Positions 55,001 through 64,000 of a DNA stretch of 64,000 bases are shown here, one piece after another; the stretch's first letter is position 1, and each line of letters starts with the position of its first letter. The stretch is from Cytospora piceicola (Eukaryota; Ascomycota; Sordariomycetes; Diaporthales; Cytosporaceae), in NCBI GenBank assembly GCA_023375675.1, contig JALQBC010000012.1, positions 806,001-870,000 of the forward strand, written 5' to 3'. The position numbers and the translations under genes were made by a program. The notes beneath the pieces are model-generated. The model did not search any database and was not told where the DNA came from. It was given only the letters and a program-made list of their open reading frames with translations.

Positions 55001-57685
55001 CTTTCCCTGAGGCGTCTTCTTCCACTTGTAATAGTGGCGAACGATCCACTTGTGAGGCACAGTCTTGACATATCTCCTGACGCTCTGCAGCTCGGAACCA
55101 AACTTGCCCACGGCTTCCTCGAACTTCTTCTGTTCCGCGACGCTCAACTCGGGCTCTTTGAAGGCTGCCTTGTCAACCTTGACAAGCTGTTGCAGGGATT
55201 TCTCGGCATGGTACTTGTTCTCGTATAGCAGATCTCGCGCAATGTCTTCCAGATTCGTGCAACGGTCTGGGACCCCAAGCTGCTTCGTCACAGATCTCGC
55301 TCTGTCCATGTAGTCGTCGATGCCGGCCTCCGAAATGATAATATCGCCGTCGGAATCCTTGACAGGGCCGTCGTTCTCGTCTTCGGCAGGTTTCCAGAGA
55401 CACTTTGAGGTGCAGTTCGGGTCGTCCTCGGGCAAGTCCTCTCCTCGTGGGACGTAGCCAGAGAACGGCTCATCCTGGACCCATTTAGGACGTAGCTCGC
55501 GCTCCCGTTTGTCCTTCTCGATGAGGGCCTGGACCTCTTTGGAGTGGCGGCCATCCTTCCGTCCGGTCTTCTTAATTTCGAGAGGCTTTACATACTGCAC
55601 GCGTCGACCCGGCCATGGGCTGACGGTGGCCTGGTGTCGAGGACCCAGCCTTGAACTGGCACGAGGGTAGATGCGATCGTCATAATCCAGCGCGTCTTCG
55701 ATCTTGCAGTGCATGCCCAGGTACCTGTAGGGCCACAGACTAGCCTGATATATCTGCTCGGCGGTCGGTGGCGGGTGCTCCTCCTCCACATTGGGGCTGG
55801 TGCGATTAGTATTGGCCTGTGCCGGGTCCTCTTCCTCCTCTTCCTCCATAAACTCTTCATCCTCGGCGCTCACATGGCTAAGAGTCTCATGGAGGTGAGG
55901 GGCGTTGAGGGCCTCAAGCTTTCTCTCCTGAGCAACATTGCAAGGACCGCAGGCCCACCCGAAACCTCGCGCGGGTTTCTTTTGTAATGGCGGGCGCACA
56001 CATTGCATGTGGTATGTGTGCTTGCAGAAGCCGCAGTCAACAGAGTCAGAACTGCCAGATCGGGTTAGCGCATGCGGGGCGGATGGAATTCCCAAAAGGG
56101 CCCTAGCGCGGATTGACGTCTGCACCGGGGGAAAAGTGGAAGGGGGAAATGGCAAGAGTGACAGAGTGACAGTGACACTTGGGCTGGGGGGTGTTTTTTT
56201 TGGGGGGGGGGGTTGAGCACTGGCCGGCTGGGCTGGCCTGGGCTGGCCTGTTGGCTGCCAAAGAAGAAAGGGCTTGGAATAAAAAAAAAGTTGGGGGCGA
56301 CTGATGATTGGGTACGTACCTGGCACAGTAGCCGCTGCATCGCTTGCACAGCTTAACGGCGCTGGTGAGCTCCTTCCCGCGACCCTGCTCCACCAAAACA
56401 TATTTCCACCGCTCGTCCAGCACCTTTTTAACTCGCTCAGGCACGTTGATGATTTGCGATGTTGGGATGGCATCATAGTTCTTCTGGATGTAGCGGTCGT
56501 ACATCTTGTCCCACCAAAAGCAGTCTGGGCTCTTGCGGTACTCATCCACATTGGGGATTTCGGCCTTGTGCCTAACTGTGCACTTGCCACGCAGAGTGTT
56601 CAGAGGACTGATGTCTGAATGCATTGTGGCAAACAACATTCGCGTGTCCTGTGATTTTCGGCCCATGTCCTTGGGCCGGTAAAACCAATTGACTCGAATA
56701 GAATCCACTGGATTCGTCGAAACGTTCTTGGAATGCAAGAACTCCATGATGCGGCCAATGTAGTATGGCTCACCCGGAGGCTCACAGATCAGGTAGACGT
56801 GATCTGAATAGATGCATCAGCTTAGACTGCGAAATCCAGAGGGAAAATAGCGAACTTACCGTTAACAGCCAGAACCGTTCCATCGTCGGCTGTCAGGGTA
56901 CCATTTTTGGGCCGACCCTTGCAATCCTCAAAGCTCATCATGTTGGTCTCTGGATAACCAGTAGGGCCGCCGGGTGACTTCTTTTGGGCCGCATTTGATG
57001 AAGATGATTGTGTGGGAGCTGTCGCCAGGCTTGGAGCCGCCGAGCTGCTTTGAACACCTGCTTTGCGCTTCTTGGATGCTTGCGGGACAGTTGCAGAGCC
57101 GGCCGTGGACGAAGATGATGCTGCTGCATTGGGGTGGTACGTGTGGTTGTGCTGGTTGTGCTGGTCCTTGGTGGTGGCGCTGCCGTGCTTCCCATCATCT
57201 GCGGTAGGCAGAGGTTTCCGTAACGATGAAGTACCTGAACGCGGGGCATCCTGGGTCACATTGGTAGATGGAACTGCTTGCCGTGATGACTTCTTAGACT
57301 CGGCATCATCCTTTCGATACGCATCGAGAATATCTACATCGATGTCCCTGTCCTCTGCGTAGTTGGGACGGACCCTTCCATTCCTATTACGGGAGCGCGT
57401 ACCGTAAGGCGAGGGACCAGTGGCTGCGTCCTTGGCGTCCAACGGGGTCGAGGTTGATGACGACGACGATGATTTTGTCATGGGCTGGGACGTCGAGGCG
57501 CCTTTCCCAGAGGCAGTCTCCGCGTCCAACTTGTTAGGCGGCATACCTGAAGTCGATAAGGGTGAGGTGTTTCTAGATTGCTTATTTGACGTGGGTGCTT
57601 CAGAGCCCTCCTTGGATGACGCGGCAGGAGCAGTAAGTAATGGGCTGTCTATGCCGGCGGCATTTGGTTGAGGTTTGGGAGCCAT
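52003..57685 (-). CDS. SNT2: Snt2-type chromatin regulator: BAH, PHD, ELM2/SANT, GATA-like finger, PHD/extended PHD
   Basis: Four exons, 57685-56860, 56803-56320, 56051-54122 and 54063-52003, with consistent phases, give 1766 residues. The first ~235 residues are Ser/Thr/Pro-rich. The BAH domain starts near residue 245 (GTVLAVNDHVYLICEPPGEP) and runs to about 425. PHD finger 1 (LCKRCSGYCASSDSVDC ... WACGPC) follows and is split by a 268-nt intron. An ELM2/SANT module spans about 690-800 (CTNLEDIARDLLYENKYHAE; YVKTVPHKWIVRHYYKWKKT). A GATA-like finger (CKFCNTKNSRQW ... CRRCAELW) lies near 840-900, a Lys-Glu repeat near 1000, then PHD2 (CAICRQLEPLGDQHLHC) and an extended PHD with CKACGKQGGACVDC. 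The C-terminus is Pro-rich with PPSM repeats. Yeast Snt2 joins Ecm5 and Rpd3 in an H3-binding stress-response complex; in plant-pathogenic moulds Snt2 affects growth and conidiation. Confidence 0.92.
54338..54384. repeat. In-frame hexanucleotide repeat coding for (Lys-Glu)n in the SNT2-type gene
   Basis: The plus strand reads (CTCCTT)n; on the coding strand this is repeated AAG-GAG, giving a run of alternating Lys and Glu between the GATA-like finger and PHD2. The length is likely variable between strains, as for most coding microsatellites. Confidence 0.8.
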
Positions 57686-60600
57686 AGCGAAGGTTGTGTG
57701 GGACGATGGCCGTGGGTCCAAGATTGTGGTGGGAGAAAAGGGAGAACGAGGCGCCGACCTGGTTTTGGTGCCGGCGCCGCGAGAAATGACCAAGTATGGG
57801 CCGTTCACAAAGGTGAGTTCAAAACGAGAGGTACATGCGTCAGTTGCGGTCCATGGGCCTTATGAAGAACACCAAAATCGCGGCCTGTCAGGTCGGTAGA
57901 GGGATGCTCGAGATGAAATCCACCAGACGCGCTTAGTTGTCTCCGAAAGACGCCAGTTATGTTGGGTGTTTCATTGACGGGGGCGTCAGATCAGATGTGA
58001 GGTGCCCAGCAGCAAGAAAGAGTGAGGAAGGGCGTGTGGGTGGGAGCGCGTGGGCGATGAAGGAGTGAAGAAGGGGAGGGGGGGGGGAGTAAGGTCGTAA
58101 AAGTCCAAAAAGGTAACCAGAGTCAGGAGCAGTCGTTGAATGTCCAGCGAACAGACCCTGTGGTGAATGGGTGACGAGCAAACGACACAACAAGGAAAAA
58201 GGGTGGGTGATTGTGGAAGGTGGGAAGTTTAAGGAAAGTCGATATATCGGGTGGGAATGGGAAGAAAGTAAGAAGGCAAGGTAGACAAGGTAGGCCAAGG
58301 CATGGGACAAGACCCAGAACGTCTTAGGTAAGGCAGGCAGTCCGAGTCTGTTAGCCTAGTATTACGGCAAGGTGTAGTTTGATGGCAAAGAGGGAGAAAG
58401 TCAAAATGAGGGAAACCCAAGACGCCCGCCGTGTGTACGGTACGTAGGGTTAAGCGATCTACAGACCACAGTCCATAAGTAGCGTGGGTTGACAAGTCCT
58501 CGGGACAGTCAGGTCAGGTCAGTCAGTCAGTCAGTCAGTCAGTCAGTCATCAGTAAGTCTTGGGAGAATTAGATGGTAGCTCTGTGCAGATCTACTACGG
58601 TTGTCAAAGAGTAGGGGGAGGGCGAGACCAAGCAGGATCGCCTCCCCACGGTCCGGTTTAGTTTGTGAGGACAGCGAAACGATTTGGGCCGAACGACGAG
58701 CGAGTGGAATGGGAAAAGAGAGAGATGTCGCTGTGGGTTTTGATTTGACATGGAAGGGCAGACGAGGCCGTGACGCCTCCGCTGCACAAAGGCCACCCCC
58801 AGAACCACATCAGTAGCAGGGGTACAGGGCTATACAGGTGGTTCCCACCAAGTATACTGTACTTCTGCACCATCAACCAACCTAACCTGGCTTGCTGCGA
58901 CGAGCCCAAATGGAACGACATGTCGTCGAATTGGTTGCCATCTACCTAGCCAAAATTCAAAGGTCACAAACAGAGCATATTGGACTATCATTCTCTCCTC
59001 CCCAGATGCACCCCCTAAAGCACAATGCTAATCAATGAAGTCATTCCAGGAGCTACCAATCACCGACCATGGGTTTGGACCATTCGATACGGAAATGATG
59101 ATAAGGCTGGATGCTATGTGGATGTCGAAGCAGGGGTTCTATTGCTTGCTACCCAGGGCCGCTCCCTCTTGTCTCGCCCAATTGCTTGGGACGGCCGAAA
59201 AGGTCCAAACTGCCACTCGCAGCACATACGTGTACCCAATACTTAGTGTGTACATAGGTACCTCCTGCAGGTGGGACCCACCAGGCTAGGTAACTTCGGC
59301 ATCCTCCCTCACCAGCTTGCCAGCCAAGCTCATGCTGCTTTCTGCATCCAGAGGTGAGCGCAGGACCGGACAGGTTCCTGATGAAGACTTCCTCATCCCT
59401 CCTCCCATAACACCGCTGTACTATCCCGGTCTGTCAGACGGCCTGCTTTCCCGGGGACTCGACGGGAACACCGGTTGCTGGTCGACTACCACTATCAAGT
59501 GGTATGGCAGGATGGATTATATGATTGATGATGTTCAGGTTTGAGAGACAATTATAATACCGACTAGGCCACAGAATCAACCAATCCTACGAGATGTCAA
59601 CAACTTGGAAGGAATGACTGGGTACTGAAGTACATATTTACATAGTAAGTATACACAGTACCTAGGGTACCTAGGTATGTAGTGGTCACTGGAAATGGGC
59701 TTCGGGAGATTCGTCATGCCAGGATTTCCCGGGGTCAGTATTTATTGGGAGGGGTGCCTAGGTAGACTGGTAGAGTATGTGCAGAATTCAGGACGGGAGC
59801 ACGGGGAGGCAATTCGGTTCTGGAAGTCGACAGCGCCTACTATTGATCAGCTTGGCCCGCGTCTCCCGCGATCTCCAGGTCTTCCAACGGCAATGAGCCC
59901 ATCTTTCAAACTTCTCTTCATCCTGCCTTCACTATTCACACACTCCCCTTCCCCCCATCCCCTATTTGCATCTAATGATTTTCCTGGTTTATAGAACCGC
60001 GTCGTTAAATCATGGAACATAACATACACATCATTGCAGGAACACATGCAGCTCTCTCGCTCCCTCAAGCCGCCACATATAGTGTAGCCTAATTGGACTG
60101 CTTTTCTTAAGCTCTACACTGGAGTAGGTCAGGGCTGTCTTCGCCTCAATGTCGGCACGGGTGAAGGCTGACGCCCTTCCGGTTTAGCGTGTATGCACCT
60201 GATGAGGTTGACGTTGACCCAGGGATAGGGTCTTGACAACAGTAACGATACACGCCCCTTCTGGATTTTGAGCTTCACTACAGAGTTGCTATATATTTCG
60301 GGCATGGCTCTGGGCACCCGGCATGTTCACTGTCCATCTCGATATCACCGGTCTTACTTAGGTAGCCACCGACTGACCATGTTGGCGTCTTGTTCACAGA
60401 AACAAAAGCTGAAGATGAGATCGCCACGCGAGCATCTACCTACCTAGGTACGTACAGATTAGCTACATATTACCCGTGGGGACTGTGCCAAGCATCTTGG
60501 TCGCTAGGTTCTCATCGTCAGGTCAACACCGATTTCAACGTGCTGACCAATTTAGTAAGGATTGGGATTATATCAATCGTCCTTGTCCTGAGCAAGGGTC

Positions 60601-63097
60601 GTCCTGTTCAACGGCTGCCTGCTCGAAATGTGCCAAAGCCTGCATCACCCCAGCCTTGGTCAACGATACCGTTACGATGCGGTATATGCATGGAAAAGGT
60701 TCGGCTTCCCTCCCCACTTTCGCGCTTCGCATACGCAGGAAGCTCGGAGACCTTTGCACCTCCGCACAAATTTGCCTCCCACATTTATTACATACTCGTA
60801 GTAGAAGAGAACCATCACACCGTCACCACACCACAGGAACCCCTTCTGCGTCGTTGAGCAAGGTAAGAAGCAATTGTCTTAGGTACCAGGACGAAGCTTC
60901 CGCCGTACTATATTGCTGTTGATCACCTCCGGAACGATGACTGTGGTTTTTTGGTTGTTTTTGCTTTTTTCTTTTTTGGACAGGTGTTCATTGTGAGGGC
61001 ATGCAAACCGTGCGACCTGACACCCGGCAGCTGTTTCAAACGTCAAACCCGGCGTTGGTCATCGTTTTGGCCAGTCAGGGGTGCTCGCTGCTGTTTCAAG
61101 GATTCATGTTCTTCCAACCACAACACTCATACTAAAGAATGCTAGGCCGGGCAATTCAAGCTCCCGGGCAGCCGGAGCTTTGTCGGTCTGCATGATCAGT
61201 GGTCCAGAGAACAATAAGTAAACGGCTGATGGATACTCTTTTCACCGACAGGATACCAGCAGAGGTCGTTTGACAAGGGCCGACATCGCCAAAAGGAGAT
61301 GTCGTCAAAAGCGGGATGTCCGAGTCAGCGGGCATGGCAATTTTGATACCCAATGTCTTCAGAGCCCCGGCTTCCGGCGGCCATATGGCTCTGAACGGAA
61401 ACGACAGGCGCAATTATCTGCTGCCTCATCGGCCGTGACTGATAAAGATCATTCTGGCTAGAAAGAACGCCATTTCATTCAATTATACAGAACAGGATGT
61501 GGCGATCCAGGTTAGGGTACTGTGCCTAAAACTTGTGACTATCCAAGTGGCAATCAACTCGCCTTGCCTGTTGATATACTACCTACGGTACTGTCGACTT
61601 CGCTACCAGCCTACCAGCCCCATACCTTGTGTCCAGAGATGGATATATTCAAGATGAGACCAGACCGCAACCAGGTGACAATACACTCTGGGTCTTCTTT
61701 GCGACGCAAATTCAAGTGATGCATTCAGGGACCCGGTTCTGGCCGAGACGGACAATGTGCGCCGAGGTTGGAGTCGCCCGAATAATGACAAAGTAACGTA
61801 CCTCCCTGCTTTACGCATTGTGGACTCACCCATTGGTGAATGAAGTCAACAAACAGTTTACTGTCAGGTAGAAGGCTTGCTACTTACTCGAAGTTACGAG
61901 ATTTCTGGAAGATGGTGCCCATGAACAGGAAGAATCCCCGACTCAAAATGCTGCTGCAACATATGGATCACTGTGTATTATATATTATATCAGCACACTT
62001 GCAACTGAGCTGACCAGTTTGCCACCAGTGCCATCAGCCCCACGCAGGCATCCTGCGCTGAGTTCTCGTGCCGAATTATCGACAGCACTGTCCGTCACCA
62101 GGTGTTAACGTCCTCAACGAACAACAACACCGGAGACATTGATGACCAGGCAAGGAGCAATATACTGGGGAAAGGGTCCGGAGTGGGCGGGTAGATCACA
62201 GTGGCGTGAAGGGGTTGACAGATGATGGCAGTTGAAAAGTAGCGCCGTTCGGATCTCAAAGGGGAGCCTGCCATCGCCAGTCGCCGTCGACAACGCGTCG
62301 CTCGGGGTTTCCACATTACGACCGGAATGCCGGCGGTATTAATTGGAACAGTTTAATGTATCGCTCAATGAAGAATCCAGGATCCACCGGCGGAACAATT
62401 CTAGAAGGTCGCTAGTATCCTCAGTCGAAATTGGACGGTATATATGTGAGGAGCCGAACTTGGATGACCGTTTCGTGGATGACATGACGTTTGGAAATTC
62501 CAAGATTCTGAGGGACGGCTCGCTGGTTGGGATTTGCTTGCTCTGAACCCTGCAGGGCTAAAAGCAAAAAAAAAACCATGACCGGTCCCATTCTTCTGAC
62601 GTGCCGACCAATTGCGGAGAAGCTAGAAGAAATCGACCCCGAATTGGCAGGCCACTGCACGTGTCGCCCGCCCCTTCCTGACAACCCCGGCAACCCGGGA
62701 ATTGCTTGCATTGGCGGCATTCTGCCTAGACACCTGGCTTACTAAGCCAATATCAGACTTACGTCTTGCGGCGTCAACTGGTCGCGATGACCTTGACGAC
62801 AGTGAACTTTATGTTGTCGTTTGACCACGAAAAACACCTTGCATTCTTTCATTGGTATCACAGTTGTGCATCAGTTGTGCTGCTTGCGACTTCGTGCCTT
62901 CGGTGTTGGTTATCTATATTTTGGATTGTCAGCTTTTGCACTATCAACGTTCCTGGTTGGGCGGATCTTCTTATTGCTAACCTGGTTGCCTCTGAACCCT
63001 ACTGGAGGTGCACACTGGACCTGACCAGGATCACCCGATGACTTCGGACTAATCCCAGCTCCAAGATGTGAGGGAGGAGTATCAATCAAAGACGAAA
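57686..63097. other. Long intergenic region (5.4 kb), no gene supported
   Basis: This is the largest gene-free stretch, between two divergent genes. It includes a (CAGT)n microsatellite (58519-58549), a G10 run (58078-58087), and exact TACCTAGGTA copies at 59668-59677 and 60441-60450. Frames of 100-155 codons near 60390-60922 lack domains and conserved-looking segments. A long 5' leader of the SNT2-type gene is possible in 57686-58500, where CT-rich minus-strand sequence is common. Nothing else could be identified. Confidence 0.5.
58519..58549. repeat. Tetranucleotide microsatellite (CAGT)n
   Basis: About seven perfect copies of CAGT (TCAG register) preceded by imperfect GGTCA units, about 0.8 kb upstream of the SNT2-type start codon. 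Confidence 0.9.
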
Positions 63098-64000
63098 ATG
63101 GCCACAAACACTGGCATCCGACATAAAACCACACTGCAGGCGGCGAGGGAACAGCAGACCTCGTTTCAGACAACAACTATAGTCGGCCAAAAGCGTCAGA
63201 ACGATAGCCCCCAGAATGGAAACAGTCTCCGTCCTCAAACAATCAAACGTACGGCTCAGTTTCAGCCCGCCTCGGCCATCACACAAGGCCTGCCAAGACT
63301 GATGGGCAGCGAGATCACTAGACAGCTACCAGTAGCCGCACAGAACAGCACAGTGAATGGCTTGTCGGAATACTCTCAGAGGAGGGCATTCCCGTCCACG
63401 CCGAGCCCAGCCCACGATGCCCTGCTGACGCTATCGCACCCTGCCTACGGGCTCCCCAGGCCGTTGGTAAACAACTTCGAGGCTCTTGGCATTAAGAGCA
63501 TTTACCCTTGGCAGAAACAATGTCTCCTAGGGCCAGGTCTCCTTAAGGGCGAGAAGAACCTTGTCTACAGCGCACCCACTGGCGGGGGCAAGTCTCTCGT
63601 TGCAGACGTCTTGATGCTCAAGCAAGTCCTGGAAGACAGGGACGCCAAAGCTCTTCTCGTGCTCCCGTACGTTGCTCTTGTACAGGAGAAGGTACGCTGG
63701 CTGAGGAATGTGGTCCAGGGAATCTCGAGAGAAGTTATTACTGGACCTGTCAAGGAATCTGGCACAATCTGGCGGAAACGTTCCGATGAGGACATCGTCA
63801 GAGTTGTCGGGTTCTTTGGCGGTGGCAAGATTAGGCAGACTTGGGCAGACTTCGATATTGGTGTTTGTACTATCGAGAAGGCGAATTCACTCGTGAACAC
63901 AGCGATTGATGATGGCTCAATTGCCAAGTTGAAGGTCGTGGTACTGGATGAGCTTCACATGATAGATGATGACCACCGTGGCTATCTCTTGGAACTTCTA
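63098..64000 (+). CDS. SF2 DNA helicase of the POLQ/HELQ family, partial (C-terminus outside window)
   Basis: The ATG at 63098 is the first after an in-frame stop at 63050-63052, and the frame stays open for 301 codons to the window end. The first ~105 residues are polar and Gln/Ser-rich. The helicase core then begins: YPWQKQCLLGPGLL (Q-motif-like aromatic/Gln), Walker A SAPTGGGKSLVADVL, motif Ia VLPYVALVQEK, a GFFGGGK loop, motif Ib-like GVCTIEKANSLVN and the DEAH-type box VLDELHMIDDDHRG. This order and the 'NLVYSAPT..GKSLVA' pattern are those of the Ski2-like helicases of the DNA polymerase theta / HELQ group, which act in repair of crosslinks and broken forks. Whether a polymerase domain follows cannot be seen. 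An upstream 5' exon cannot be excluded. Confidence 0.87.
   Translation, partial: MATNTGIRHKTTLQAAREQQTSFQTTTIVGQKRQNDSPQNGNSLRPQTIKRTAQFQPASAITQGLPRLMGSEITRQLPVAAQNSTVNGLSEYSQRRAFPSTPSPAHDALLTLSHPAYGLPRPLVNNFEALGIKSIYPWQKQCLLGPGLLKGEKNLVYSAPTGGGKSLVADVLMLKQVLEDRDAKALLVLPYVALVQEKVRWLRNVVQGISREVITGPVKESGTIWRKRSDEDIVRVVGFFGGGKIRQTWADFDIGVCTIEKANSLVNTAIDDGSIAKLKVVVLDELHMIDDDHRGYLLELL

Noticed and set aside
60390..60922. Frame of about 150 codons containing a CGICMEK motif resembling the start of a RING finger
   Set aside because: The remaining RING cysteines and histidines are missing and the surrounding sequence is low complexity.
1..64000. CRISPR arrays, prophage, bacterial operons, transposons, secondary-metabolite or effector clusters
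   Set aside because: No regularly spaced repeats with unique spacers, no transposase, integrase, reverse transcriptase, PKS or NRPS motifs were seen; introns and gene content are those of a fungal housekeeping region.

Overview
This window comes from a filamentous ascomycete nuclear chromosome (Pezizomycotina, most likely a sordariomycete). The evidence is short canonical introns (mostly 55-100 nt, GT..AG, often with a CTAAC-type branch site), compact intergenic spaces, a mitochondrial arginine-specific carbamoyl-phosphate synthase large chain encoded separately from the pyrimidine enzyme, and fungal-type Dsc4, Ams1, Fcy1 and Snt2 homologues. No operons, prophages, transposons, CRISPR arrays or secondary-metabolite genes were seen. 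I recognise 18 protein genes (two cut by the window edges) and one tRNA. Two more protein genes look real but I cannot name a function for them.

Layout. 1-2444 (-): mitochondrial PPR protein, 3' end outside the window. 2791-4011 (+): RCL1. 4101-5355 (-): DUF1746/Dsc4. 6465-10381 (-): arginine-specific CPS large chain, five exons. 11851-12318 (+): LAMTOR1/Ego1-like lipidated scaffold. 13138-14642 (-): MYND zinc-finger protein. 15725-19113 (-): GH38 alpha-mannosidase Ams1. 21736-24471 (-): NOP14. 24747-25891 (+): unrecognised membrane/ARM-like protein. 28838-31527 (+): CLIP-170-type CAP-Gly protein. 32474-33989 (+): Env7/STK16 kinase. 34571-35776 (+): GPATCH11/DUF4187. 36265-37518 (-): unrecognised protein with an 11-residue Cys repeat. 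39246-39317 (-): tRNA-Thr(AGT). 39745-43058 (+): mitochondrial MutS (MSH1). 43656-44697 (-): ribosomal P0. 45130-46880 (+): Trm82. 47397-48841 (-): Ydj1-type DnaJ. 50841-51494 (+): cytosine deaminase. 52003-57685 (-): Snt2-type BAH/PHD/ELM2-SANT protein. 63098-64000 (+): start of a POLQ/HELQ-type helicase, cut by the window end.

The region is ordinary housekeeping sequence, and neighbours are not a pathway cluster. Themes recur: ribosome biogenesis and translation (RCL1, NOP14, P0, Trm82), mitochondrial expression and DNA maintenance (PPR protein, MSH1), arginine synthesis next to a TORC1-scaffold gene, and vacuole/endomembrane functions (Ams1, Env7-like kinase, LAMTOR1, Dsc4). Several pairs are divergent and share short promoters (PPR/RCL1, NOP14/orphan, P0/TRM82, arg/LAMTOR1).

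The least expected sequence signal is non-coding. Nine exact copies of the 10-bp palindrome TACCTAGGTA are scattered through intergenic DNA and none lies in an exon. Other points worth checking are a 100-codon upstream ORF in frame with and 3 nt short of the CPS start, a stop-free intron in the same gene, alternative N-termini for Ams1, a degenerate repeat tract at 20.34-20.64 kb, and the two unrecognised genes. I did not find a convincing novel multi-gene system. Gene models come from reading the sequence by eye; splice sites were checked for phase and motif but not against transcripts.
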